Part shown: positions 16,394 through 24,849 of the stretch, one piece after another | Numbering within the stretch: the first letter of the stretch is position 1 | Layout: each line of letters opens with the position of its first letter | Assembly (NCBI GenBank): GCA_964400725.1 | Contig: CAYNVS010000003.1 | Span: 102,697-166,696, forward strand | Source: CAYNVS01 sp964400725 | Lineage (GTDB): Bacteria; Myxococcota_A; SURF-8; CAYNVS01 | Reading direction: 5' to 3' | DNA: 64,000 nucleotides | Notes under the pieces: model-generated | The model's database searches: none | Told to the model about the DNA's origin: nothing | Seen by the model: the letters and a program-made list of their open reading frames with translations, nothing else | Position numbers and translations under genes: made by a program

Positions 16394-18307
16394 ATGCGTT
16401 TGGCGCGGCTTCTTCCGGCGATAATCCTTTTTTTGTTTGCCTCGTTTTGCGTCTCGGCGGCGGCAGAGCCGGAAGGCGACGATAATAATCAAGATAATAA
16501 TCAAAATGAACAAGAGACGGACGAAAATTCAAATCAACCTCCTAAAGACGAAACGCTGCCCGAAATAAAAGTCAAGGGGAGCAAGGAAACCAACGACGAA
16601 ACCGCTGATTCGGCCAAAATAAGCGGCAAGAAACTGCGCGAGAGCCCGGCCGCTACTACCTTTGAGGCCATATCGCAGTCGGAGGCGGACGTTTACGTAA
16701 ACAGCCGAGGAAGCGGCATTCACGGCGTTTCGTCGGGCGCAAGCGGTCTGACTATGATACGCGGTTTGGGCGGCAGTCCGAACAGCCAGATATTAATAGT
16801 GGAAGACGGCGTTCCCGAATATATGGGGCTTTTCGGCCACCCAATACCCGACGCTTACGCCCCTTTCCTAATTGATAGAGTAATTGTGGTAAAAGGGGGC
16901 GACTCGGTTTTATACGGCTCGAACGCGCTGGGCGGAGCGATTATTTTCGAGAGCAGACGGCGCAAAACCGAAGGCTTTACGATTGAGAACGACGCGCAAA
17001 TAGGCTCCTATTCCACCGCAAGCGAGGCGGCGGCTTTTTTAGGAAAGCTCGGCGGCTTCGACGCGGCTGCAGCCGTTAAATATTTCGTTTCCGACGGCCA
17101 CCGCGAAGGCGCGGGAGGAAAGAACTTAATAATACAAACTAACGGCGGATGGGAGCCGTTTACAGGCCTGCGATTGTCGCTTCGCAACAAGCTGATGCGG
17201 CTTGAGGGCGCCGATCCGGGGACGGCGAGCCATCCAAATTCGGGGCATTGGTTCGACGTTCTGCGCGACAACGCCTCAATCGCGCTCGAATACAAAGGCG
17301 ATAAAGCCTCGTTCGAGTTTATTCCGTATTTTAACTTCGGCAGGCATAAACTTTACGACGGTTTTTACAGTCTCGACTATTCAGCCGGGGGCAAGGCGCA
17401 GGCCGAAATAATAATTTTCGATTCGCTGAAGGCGTTGTTTGGCGCGGCGGCAGACTGGGTGGACGGTTCGGTTAAGAACCGCATTAAGAACAAATCGGAG
17501 AGCGTTAAGGGGCATGCCGGCGGAGCCTTTTACGCGCAGTTCTCATGGACGCCGGTCAAGGAGCTCAACGTAACCGCCGGAACGCGGGAGTTTTACGACT
17601 CGCAGTACGGGTTCGTTTTTTTATACAAAGCCGGAGCCAAATACGACGTAACCGAGAACTTTTACGCGCGCTCCCGCATTACTCGCAACTTCCGGCAGCC
17701 CACGCTGCGCGAACTGTACCTCCCATATCCCACGGCCAACCCCGACCTGAAACCGGAATACTCCCTCAACTGGGATTTCGGCGGCGGGTGCGACTTCGAG
17801 CATTTCGAGTTTTCGGTTTCGGGATACCGCACTTACGCGAAGAATTTGATTAAATACTTCGGAACCTATCCTTCGACGAGCGTTATAAACATTGACGAAA
17901 TTACCGTTTGGGGAGTCGAAGCCGCGGCGAAGGTAAAAAAAATAGGTCCGGCGAGCTTTACGCTGGGCGCTAACTGGCAGGACGTAGGCCGTTTCACCAA
18001 ACAAAACCCCGACGCGAAAATAATTTTTTCAGCCGAGGCCGGTCAGGCTTTCGGCGCGCATTATTTTTACGCAAGCGTAAGCGGCCAGTGGGTTCGCGGC
18101 CTTTACCAAAACGACTACGAGCGCAACCCGCTGCCGGACGTTTTTTTCATGGACGCGGCGCTGCGTTACAGGTATAGTTTCGACGGCGGCGCGTCCTTGG
18201 AGCCTTACCTGTTTTTGCGCAACGTTTTAGACGCGCGTTACGAATTCGTGAAAGACTACCCGATGCCCGGCTTCAACGCGGTTTTCGGGCTGAGGATAAC
18301 GCTGTGA
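16394..18307 (+). CDS. TonB-dependent outer-membrane receptor
   Basis: A 637-residue receptor. Residues 1-23 form a signal peptide, then an unusual Asn/Asp/Gln/Glu-rich linker (DDNNQDNNQNEQE) and a TonB-box-like ETLPEIKVKGS. The plug domain has RGLGGSPNSQILIVEDGVPE, ERVxVxKGG-like DRVIVVKGGDSVLYGSNALGGAI, then a 22-strand-type barrel ending FNAVFGLRITL. It resembles cobalamin- and metal-type receptors in size. It would bring a substrate across the outer membrane using TonB energy. The stop overlaps the GTG start of the ECF S-component gene, tying it to an inner-membrane importer. Substrate unknown; corrinoid, nickel/cobalt or a metal complex are candidates. Confidence 0.93.
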   Translation: MRLARLLPAIILFLFASFCVSAAAEPEGDDNNQDNNQNEQETDENSNQPPKDETLPEIKVKGSKETNDETADSAKISGKKLRESPAATTFEAISQSEADVYVNSRGSGIHGVSSGASGLTMIRGLGGSPNSQILIVEDGVPEYMGLFGHPIPDAYAPFLIDRVIVVKGGDSVLYGSNALGGAIIFESRRRKTEGFTIENDAQIGSYSTASEAAAFLGKLGGFDAAAAVKYFVSDGHREGAGGKNLIIQTNGGWEPFTGLRLSLRNKLMRLEGADPGTASHPNSGHWFDVLRDNASIALEYKGDKASFEFIPYFNFGRHKLYDGFYSLDYSAGGKAQAEIIIFDSLKALFGAAADWVDGSVKNRIKNKSESVKGHAGGAFYAQFSWTPVKELNVTAGTREFYDSQYGFVFLYKAGAKYDVTENFYARSRITRNFRQPTLRELYLPYPTANPDLKPEYSLNWDFGGGCDFEHFEFSVSGYRTYAKNLIKYFGTYPSTSVINIDEITVWGVEAAAKVKKIGPASFTLGANWQDVGRFTKQNPDAKIIFSAEAGQAFGAHYFYASVSGQWVRGLYQNDYERNPLPDVFFMDAALRYRYSFDGGASLEPYLFLRNVLDARYEFVKDYPMPGFNAVFGLRITL

Positions 18308-18840
18308 AGAAAAGTTTTTTAACGCCTAAAAGCGCCGCGTTCTGCGGAGCGTTTGGAGCGGCGGCCCTGCTGCTTCCCATAATTTTTCACGCGCTTCATT
18401 TAGGGAGCCTCTTCCTGCCGATGTATCTTCCGCTGGTCGCGCTGGCCTTCTTCGTTCCGCCCGCGCCCGCGGCTTTGACGGCGTTCATCGTTCCGCTTTT
18501 AAGCGGAGCCGCCACGGGAATGCCGCCGTTTTATCCTCCCGTCGCGCCGATGATGTCGATCGAGCTGTCGTTAATGGGACTTATAATAGCCTTCGCGCTT
18601 AAATTAAAGCCGTCGATTAACCCTTACGTTATATTAGTTCCGACGCTTCTGCTGGGGCGCGTAATAGGCGTTGCGATGAGTTACGCCGCTGCTTCGATAA
18701 TTAGCCTGCCCCCAAAATACGTCGCCGGAATTTCTTTCTTCGGCGCGTGGCCGGGGCTTATTTTAATGATTGCAGTCGTTCCGCCCCTTGCCTTATTCGC
18801 GAGGAGAACGACGGCGCAAAGACCGGAAGGAGAGCCATAA
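18304..18840 (+). CDS. ECF-transporter substrate-binding (S) component-like membrane protein
   Basis: A 178-residue, very hydrophobic protein with five or six membrane helices. The stretch FHALHLGSLFLPMYLPLVAL followed by LSGAATGMPPFYPPVAPMM resembles the S components of energy-coupling-factor transporters that I recall as having an LPMHxPVLL segment. It starts with GTG, overlapping the TonB receptor stop, and a T component and one ATPase follow in the same operon. S components bind the vitamin or metal directly; this one's ligand is not evident. It lacks the N-terminal His motif of CbiM-type metal binders. Confidence 0.7.
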   Translation: MKKSFLTPKSAAFCGAFGAAALLLPIIFHALHLGSLFLPMYLPLVALAFFVPPAPAALTAFIVPLLSGAATGMPPFYPPVAPMMSIELSLMGLIIAFALKLKPSINPYVILVPTLLLGRVIGVAMSYAAASIISLPPKYVAGISFFGAWPGLILMIAVVPPLALFARRTTAQRPEGEP

Positions 18841-19448
18841 TGGGCGATAAAGAAAGAATAGAATTCTTTGACGGCATTGCCGATAAATGGGACGGCTGGA
18901 TAGACCTTAACGAAATAAGACCGGTTTTGTTTGAAGGGCTGAAAGGGTTCGGCGTGAAGGAGGGCGAAACGGTCGTCGATTTGGGCTGCGGCACAGGCAA
19001 TCTTACGGCGGTTCTTTTAGAAATTTTAGGCGCGGAAGGCCGGATCGTTTCGGTCGATTTTTCCGCGAAAATGATAGCCGCCGCCGCCGCAAAAATAAAA
19101 GACGAGCGCGTTTCGTGGGTTTGCGCGCCTTCCGACGAACTGCCTCTGACAGACGCAAGCGTCGATAAAATTATATGCTACTCGGCGTGGCCGCATTTCT
19201 GCGCCCCCGAAAAAACCGCCCGCGAACTGTTGCGAACGCTTAAACCGGGCGGCTCGCTTTTCGTGTGGCACACCGACGGCAGGAAGACCATAAACGAAAT
19301 ACACGCCAACGCTTCGAAGGCGGTAGAGGCCGATATGCTGATCAGCGCCGCCGCCTTGTCAAGCCTTCTGGAAGGATGCGGGTTTAAGGTTGCGAGCGCG
19401 AAAGAGGATGACAGCCGGTATCTTGTGTCGGCGGTAAAGCCGAAATAA
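18840..19448 (+). CDS. Class I SAM-dependent methyltransferase
   Basis: A 202-residue protein whose start overlaps the S-component stop by one base (TAATG); an earlier in-frame start would lie inside that gene. Motif I VVDLGCGTGNL, an acidic VSVDFSAKMI (motif II) and a WHTDG region mark a Rossmann-fold methyltransferase of the Methyltransf_11/25 type. Its place between the S and T components of an ECF importer suggests it modifies the imported compound, for example a tetrapyrrole or a small chelator. The substrate cannot be read from sequence. Confidence 0.85.
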   Translation: MGDKERIEFFDGIADKWDGWIDLNEIRPVLFEGLKGFGVKEGETVVDLGCGTGNLTAVLLEILGAEGRIVSVDFSAKMIAAAAAKIKDERVSWVCAPSDELPLTDASVDKIICYSAWPHFCAPEKTARELLRTLKPGGSLFVWHTDGRKTINEIHANASKAVEADMLISAAALSSLLEGCGFKVASAKEDDSRYLVSAVKPK

Positions 19449-19457
19449 AAGATTTTA

Positions 19458-20192
19458 GTGAATAAAAGTCGTTTTACGAGCGCGTGGGGATGCGGACGCG
19501 GAGTTCTTTTAAGGTTCTCGCCCGCGACAAGACTTTACTTTGGAGTTTTAGCTCTTTGCGCGTGCCTCGTCTGCGACGCGGCGACGAAGACCGGAGCCGT
19601 CTTCTGCGCATCGACGGCAGTTTTTACGCTTGCGTTAAGCCGCCCCCAAATGAAGGCTCTGCTTGGAGCGGCTTTGTTCGGCGCGTTTCTGCTCGCTCCG
19701 TTTTTCATTTTTGCGCCGTTCGTCGATAACGGGTCGGGTCTTGCGGTCTGCTTGGCGCTTTTTGTAAAAGGCTTCTGCTCGATTATGATTACGTTTTCCG
19801 CGGTTTCGTCGCTTTCTTCGAGCGATTTTCACGACGCGCTGGCCGCATCTTTTCTGCCGGCTCCGGTTTCCGTAATAACGGCGCAAATCGAGCGCAGAAC
19901 GGCCTGCGCGATAGACGACGCCGAGTGCGCGGCCAAAGCGATAGCTTTGAGGTCGGGCAAGGCGGGCGCGCGAGCGGCCATGGCTGTCGCGGCAAACGCT
20001 CCCGGCGCATGGCTTCGCAGAACGTTGATTAACGCCGAAAGCGCGGCGAACGCTATGGAGATGCGCGGCTACGGAGAAAGGCTTCCCCGCTTTTCAGACC
20101 GTAAAATGGACGCTAAGGACGCGACGTTGATCGCTTTCGCCGTCTTTATCTTAGCCGTCGCGGTCGGTTTAAGGATATGGAGCCCTTTATGA
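19458..20192 (+). CDS. ecfT: ECF transporter T component (CbiQ family)
   Basis: A 244-residue transmembrane protein beginning with GTG. Early hydrophobic helices (FSPATRLYFGVLALCAC) are followed by a cytoplasmic stretch with NAMEMRGYG, which matches the first Ala-Arg-Gly coupling motif of EcfT/CbiQ proteins. A further C-terminal helix (LIAFAVFILAVAVGL) follows. It couples ATPase motion to the S component. The end overlaps the start of the ATPase gene (ATGA), as is usual in such operons. Confidence 0.85.
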   Translation: MNKSRFTSAWGCGRGVLLRFSPATRLYFGVLALCACLVCDAATKTGAVFCASTAVFTLALSRPQMKALLGAALFGAFLLAPFFIFAPFVDNGSGLAVCLALFVKGFCSIMITFSAVSSLSSSDFHDALAASFLPAPVSVITAQIERRTACAIDDAECAAKAIALRSGKAGARAAMAVAANAPGAWLRRTLINAESAANAMEMRGYGERLPRFSDRKMDAKDATLIAFAVFILAVAVGLRIWSPL

Positions 20193-20887
20193 CCGGCAGG
20201 GCTTTGCGCCTTTGCGGCGTAAGCGCCGGATACGGCGCGGAGAAGGTTTTGCGCGGACTTTCGTTCGAGGCGGATTACGGCGAAAAAGTCGCTCTGTTCG
20301 GGCTTAACGGCTCCGGCAAAACGACCGCTCTAATGGCGTGCGTCGGGCTTGCGCGCTTTGAGGGCGAGATTGAGGTCTGCGGAGAGCGCGTGGAAAAAAA
20401 GACGCTTGACAAAATAAGGCGCAACGTCGGTTTTCTTTTCAATCAACCGGAAGATCAACTGCTTTTTCCGCTGGCGGAAGAGGATGCCGCTTTTAATTTA
20501 ATCGCCGCGGGCGTCGAGCCAAGCGAGGCGAAGGCAAAGGCGAGGAGCGCGCTTGAAAGCGTCGGAGCTTTGAAACTGGCGCGGCGGGACGTTTTCGAGC
20601 TTTCCCGGGGGGAGCGGCTTAAAGTAGCTCTTGCGGGGGCGATTGCAAGCGATCCGCCGTTGCTGCTGCTGGACGAGCCGAATGCGGGCATGGACCCGCC
20701 GGGGCGTAAAAGGCTGGCGGAATACCTTTCGCAATGCCGTTCCGCAATAGTCTGCGCCTCGCACGACGCAGCTTTTGCGCGCTCGTTCTGCTCGCGTTTC
20801 GTTCTGATAGACGACGGCGTAGCCGCGTTGTCGGGAACCGACTTTTCCGCCGTAGAGGAATACTGGGAAAAGACCGCGGCGCGCTAA
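20189..20887 (+). CDS. ecfA: ECF transporter ATPase (EcfA/CbiO-like)
   Basis: A 232-residue ABC ATPase. Walker A GLNGSGKT, Q-loop NQPEDQL (typical of CbiO/EcfA), signature LSRGERLK (Arg replaces the second Gly of LSGGQ), Walker B LLLLDEPNAGMD and switch His in ASHD are all present. I start it at 20189 because that ATG overlaps the ecfT stop and has GGAG six bases upstream; an ATG at 20177 is also in frame but too close to its own AAGGA. Only one ATPase gene is present, so this is a dedicated importer with an ATPase homodimer, like CbiMNQO systems. Confidence 0.93.
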   Translation: MTGRALRLCGVSAGYGAEKVLRGLSFEADYGEKVALFGLNGSGKTTALMACVGLARFEGEIEVCGERVEKKTLDKIRRNVGFLFNQPEDQLLFPLAEEDAAFNLIAAGVEPSEAKAKARSALESVGALKLARRDVFELSRGERLKVALAGAIASDPPLLLLDEPNAGMDPPGRKRLAEYLSQCRSAIVCASHDAAFARSFCSRFVLIDDGVAALSGTDFSAVEEYWEKTAAR

Positions 20888-20909
20888 ACCAGCATCTTGC
20901 GCAGAGCTT

Positions 20910-21665
20910 TCAAAAAACGTCCGCTATTTTTTTCGCGTTGATTATCACCGGCATTTTCGATTCCCACTTTAGCCATGTCTGATTATCGGTCGCTAGCGCG
21001 GCCATGAAGTCGGCGACGTTGGACATATTGGTCGCTTCGGGCTTGAAAAGACTTGAAACGATTCCTTCATGCGTTTCGTAAGGCGAAACGTCTCCTTCAA
21101 GAAGCGTATCGGGGCGCACTGCCGTCCAACGGACGAAAGTGTTGTCCGCGCCGATTTTTTTTAACAGAAAGTCTGCGGCCAGCTGGTTGTCGTTCGCGGG
21201 GGGTAAAACCGCGCGCAGAGCCAGTAAAAATCCTCTCTCGAACGCTCCTCTACGGGCGTCGGACGCGCCTTTGCGATGGACGGAAACGCTGCTCATAAGT
21301 ATAAAATTAATAGGTTTGCTTGGTTTGAGGGTTTGGGCGGCTTCGCAAATTTTTTTCGCCGCGCAAACTACCAAATCGCGCGGGCGTCCGTATATTCCTT
21401 TTAAAGAAATATTGTGTCCGAGGCAGGAAATCGCCGCTCCGCAGCCTTCTAGCGCCTTTTCAAATTCGGCGCCGGTCATATCGGCGACGGCCGCCTCTAT
21501 AACTTCAAGGTTTGCGTCTTTAAGGGCTTCCGCAGGCAGCTTGTTTTTGTTTCTTACAAGAGCTCTAACTTTTACTTTTGCGTCGAGAAGCCTTCGTAGA
21601 ACTCTGCCGCCGGTGCGTCCCGTCGCTCCTAAAAGAAGAACCGTCAATCTTTCTTCCGCGGACAT
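20910..21665 (-). CDS. NAD(P)-binding atypical SDR family protein
   Basis: A 251-residue Rossmann-fold protein of the NAD(P)H-binding (PF13460-like) group. The dinucleotide motif GATGRTGGRVLRRLL (residues ~13-27) is followed by VRALVRN, then a GCGAAISCLGHN strand and LMSSVSVHRKG. These proteins act as atypical short-chain reductases or as redox sensors; no substrate is visible. It converges with the ECF operon and lies alone, 69 nt upstream of prkA's 3' end. Confidence 0.82.
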   Translation of the reverse strand: MSAEERLTVLLLGATGRTGGRVLRRLLDAKVKVRALVRNKNKLPAEALKDANLEVIEAAVADMTGAEFEKALEGCGAAISCLGHNISLKGIYGRPRDLVVCAAKKICEAAQTLKPSKPINFILMSSVSVHRKGASDARRGAFERGFLLALRAVLPPANDNQLAADFLLKKIGADNTFVRWTAVRPDTLLEGDVSPYETHEGIVSSLFKPEATNMSNVADFMAALATDNQTWLKWESKMPVIINAKKIADVF

Positions 21666-21734
21666 GCTTTTCTCCGTAAATAATAACTTCGGCGTTCTTG
21701 CTTATTTTACCGGCGAGCGCTTGGAATTTACGTT

Positions 21735-23948
21735 TCAGGAATACCGTTTTTTCAAAAGATAATCGAGAGTGCGCGGCAGGCAAAGCGCGGGGTATCCGAA
21801 CGTAGTTTTCATCTTTTCGACGAATTGCGCGCTTTTTTCCCGCTCTTCTAACGACGCTTCAAGAGGCTCTCCCGAAAGCGAAGAAAGCGCCCGCTCCAAA
21901 TTTTTACCAATCGCCGCCTTCTGTCCGGCGAAATAGTCCGTTTCCAGCTTTTCGATTTCCTTGCCGAAGACCGATCTGTAATCGACCTCGCGCCCTTTGT
22001 GGTCCAGCGACCAAGCCGCTATGCGGGACAGAGCTCCCTCGCGGAACTTCTTGCGCGCGTCCGGCGCGGTCAAACCGATTTTTTCTTCGAGGGAACGCAT
22101 CGCGGATTCGGATGGAGCCTCGTATTCATGCGTGTGCGGATTGCGCGTTTTTTCCCCTTTCATAAAGGCCGAAACGGTTTTTACGTACCGGACAAAAAGC
22201 TCTTCGTACCTTCCCGGTTCGACGAGATCGAGCGAATGCTTAACTTCCAAATCGAGAATATCGAGGTAATGAGTCTCAAGCAAATCGGCTATTTTGGCTA
22301 AGTCGCCGAAGTCTCCGTCCGTCGGCGCCGCTGTAAAGCTGCGCAGTCCGGCCTCGCCGCTCAGCGCTCTGACCGCTTCAATGACGGCCGCCGCGTCAAG
22401 AGTCTTATCGCGGGATTTATCCGCGCATTCCAGCAGCAATTGTTTGACCAGCCGAGGACTCGCGCCGCAGCTTCCCTCGTAATCCGTTCTGCGCGTCCGT
22501 TCCCGTCTCATCGTCGAAACCGCCGACGCGAGAAGCGCCGCGTCTATTTGGGCTAATCCGGCCGGAGTTTCTCCCGCGTAAAGCAGAGCCTTTTCCAGCG
22601 GATTTAATTTTTTGACGATTTCCTTTGCGTCCTTTTCGTGCGGCGAAGGATCCGGCCTAGTCAAGCGAGTCGCGACCGCCCACAACGCGGCTATTTCCGT
22701 CGAATGCGGAGCCGCCTCGATTCCGGCTTCCTTAAATCTAAGCTGCGCGTCGTAAATCTTTTTTTCAATTTTATAATCTAGCAAATACGGGACTCGCACG
22801 AATTCCATCCGTCCTTGGAAAGAAGGAAACTCCGGTATTCTCTTAAACGCTTCGACGTATTCGTCGTTGTTGGATGCGAAGAATACTTGATCGATGTAAA
22901 TTTTTACGTAATCGAGGTTAATCGCTCCCGTCTCGCACGCCCCCAGCAAGTATTTGAAAGCGTCCAGCGGGCGTTTCAGCAAGTCGGAAAATTCTAAAAT
23001 GCCGCGGTTTGCGTCGATTATCTTTCCGACCGGCTCGTAGAGGTTTAGCGAGCGCAAAACGGGAGGAAGGTTGTGATAGCGCTCGTCTGCGGCCACCTGC
23101 CTCAGCGAAGCGTCAACGTGCATCTCGGGCTCAATCGTTACCGCGCCCATTTTATAGCGGGGGCTTATTTCCCAGCGTTCGACTTGTATATGTCTGTAAA
23201 CCTTGAGCATATCGCCGCCGTAAGCCTTAGCGAGCGCGTCGAATATCGCGCGGCTTCTCGGAGACAAGTCTCCTTCGCCTATATAAATCGATAGAGGCAT
23301 TGCCGCGAATTCAGGGTCTTTCGCCTTTAGGGTCTCGAACAATCCAGCCCGCTCTTCTTTTGGGAGCAACAATATAGGGTTGTCGCGCAGCTCGCACGGT
23401 ATTTTTGCCGCAATCGAGCGCTCGTCCAGAAGCGCGTACGATTCCAGCCGCTCCCTGTTTTCGCTTCCGGGCAAAAAGCCGAGTTTTTTTTCTTCTCCTT
23501 GATTCGACAACGGAAAAACGAAACTGAACGAATAAAGCGCGCCCTGTTTCGTTTTGGAATAATTTTCTAATCCGCGCATAAGCAGCCTTACGATAGAGCT
23601 CTTGGCGCTGCCGTTTGGGCCGCAAAGGGTAACGACCTTGTTCGCTCTTCCGTTTTGCACGAACCCTTTAATGAGCCTGTATATTTCATTCTGCGCCTCG
23701 ACCTGCCCGAAAAGCCTCTCCTGCTCCGAGCCGAACTTCGCGTCGAACGCCGCAAATCCGCCCTCGTCGTTCCGTCCGTAATAATCCATCATGTCCAGAA
23801 GATACTGTTCGCTTGAGCGCAGCGTCAGGCGCGGCTTTTCCATCGCCAAATCGAGAAATCCTTCAAACGAAAGAACGCGCGCGTTTTCTTTGAAGGATTC
23901 TTTTCGGTTTGCGGATAAATCCTGAAGGAATGTTTTAGCGTCTTTCAT
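21735..23948 (-). CDS. prkA: PrkA-family serine protein kinase (AAA+ type)
   Basis: A 737-residue cytosolic protein. The N-terminal FKENARVLSFEGFLDL and the AAA domain with Walker A GPNGSAKSS (~residues 108-116) match PrkA/YeaG proteins as found in deltaproteobacteria, including their greater length (E. coli YeaG has ~644). The C-terminal part holds the kinase-like region. PrkA proteins act in starvation, stress or sporulation signalling and are usually followed by YeaH/DUF444 and SpoVR genes; neither is here. The start codon lies within the last codons of the upstream membrane-protein gene (14-nt overlap), so the two are coupled. Confidence 0.88.
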   Translation of the reverse strand: MKDAKTFLQDLSANRKESFKENARVLSFEGFLDLAMEKPRLTLRSSEQYLLDMMDYYGRNDEGGFAAFDAKFGSEQERLFGQVEAQNEIYRLIKGFVQNGRANKVVTLCGPNGSAKSSIVRLLMRGLENYSKTKQGALYSFSFVFPLSNQGEEKKLGFLPGSENRERLESYALLDERSIAAKIPCELRDNPILLLPKEERAGLFETLKAKDPEFAAMPLSIYIGEGDLSPRSRAIFDALAKAYGGDMLKVYRHIQVERWEISPRYKMGAVTIEPEMHVDASLRQVAADERYHNLPPVLRSLNLYEPVGKIIDANRGILEFSDLLKRPLDAFKYLLGACETGAINLDYVKIYIDQVFFASNNDEYVEAFKRIPEFPSFQGRMEFVRVPYLLDYKIEKKIYDAQLRFKEAGIEAAPHSTEIAALWAVATRLTRPDPSPHEKDAKEIVKKLNPLEKALLYAGETPAGLAQIDAALLASAVSTMRRERTRRTDYEGSCGASPRLVKQLLLECADKSRDKTLDAAAVIEAVRALSGEAGLRSFTAAPTDGDFGDLAKIADLLETHYLDILDLEVKHSLDLVEPGRYEELFVRYVKTVSAFMKGEKTRNPHTHEYEAPSESAMRSLEEKIGLTAPDARKKFREGALSRIAAWSLDHKGREVDYRSVFGKEIEKLETDYFAGQKAAIGKNLERALSSLSGEPLEASLEEREKSAQFVEKMKTTFGYPALCLPRTLDYLLKKRYS

Positions 23949-24714
23949 TATAATACCCCGATTGCGCGGCGGAATTGGCGTTTCTTAACCTGACGAGCTT
24001 TTTGTAAAGGTAGATTTCGCAAATGAAAAACAGCGGCAGCGTTAAAAATACGCCGAAACAAATTATCAAGCCGACGCAGGCTATTGCGATGAAACCGTAT
24101 TTATAAAAAAATATTTTCCATTTATATCCTTCCGTCAGTTCGGCGGAGCGGGCGAGAAGCGATTTGGCTTCGTACCTGCGGGAATCAACAACGCCGCCGT
24201 CAAGCTCGGTTAAAAGATTTTCGGATATAATGTGATAAATTTGCGAGTATTTAACCGCCCAAATAATTCCCGGAACGATTAACAACAGCGTTCCCAGAGC
24301 TACAATGCCGATAAAGTAAAGATTGGCGAGGCTGATTTCCCACCATTTGCGAAAAGGACGGAAAAGATCGTTCGCGTCGGGAGTTTCGCCCCTGTCGGCT
24401 CGCAGTATCATAATGTTATAACCGACCGTCATAACCGGCCCGACGACTAGAATAGCCAATATTGCGGGGATTATCTGCGCGAGAATGAGCAGTACGGCGA
24501 CGATTATCGAGCCGACCAAAAGCGGCGCGAAAAATTTTGAATACGTCAGATACGCTTCGCGCGCTATCTCGATGAAGTCGAGCGGCCCCTCGTAGGCGGC
24601 TTCTTTGCGCCTGTCGTTTGTTCCGCCCGCGTTGGAATACGTGAAGCCTCCGTATCCCTTTACGAACTTTTCGTCGGTTTTGCCTTTTGAGCCGTAATCG
24701 TCTCTTCCGTTCAT
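23935..24714 (-). CDS. Integral membrane protein, unknown, coupled to prkA
   Basis: A 259-residue protein. A hydrophilic Gly/Asp/Lys-rich N terminus (~45 residues) comes before at least four membrane helices, including LLVGSIIVAVLLILAQIIPA, LATLLLIVPGI-like and FIAIACVGLIICFGVFLTLP. The layout resembles DUF975 or glycerophosphodiester-phosphodiesterase membrane-domain proteins, but I do not recognise it firmly. GAGGT lies six bases before the ATG. Its 3' end overlaps the start of prkA by 14 nt, implying linked function, perhaps membrane sensing for the kinase. Confidence 0.6.
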   Translation of the reverse strand: MNGRDDYGSKGKTDEKFVKGYGGFTYSNAGGTNDRRKEAAYEGPLDFIEIAREAYLTYSKFFAPLLVGSIIVAVLLILAQIIPAILAILVVGPVMTVGYNIMILRADRGETPDANDLFRPFRKWWEISLANLYFIGIVALGTLLLIVPGIIWAVKYSQIYHIISENLLTELDGGVVDSRRYEAKSLLARSAELTEGYKWKIFFYKYGFIAIACVGLIICFGVFLTLPLFFICEIYLYKKLVRLRNANSAAQSGYYNERR

Positions 24715-24849
24715 TTTTCTACCTCTTGCAAGATAATAAATATGATTATAAAAGAATAACGCGCAACGATTACGGGCGCAAATAATTATCGACCATTAGC
24801 ATAATCGCGAAAGAGCTCAAATAAATCTTGGGGCTTTCCCTCTCGTTTT

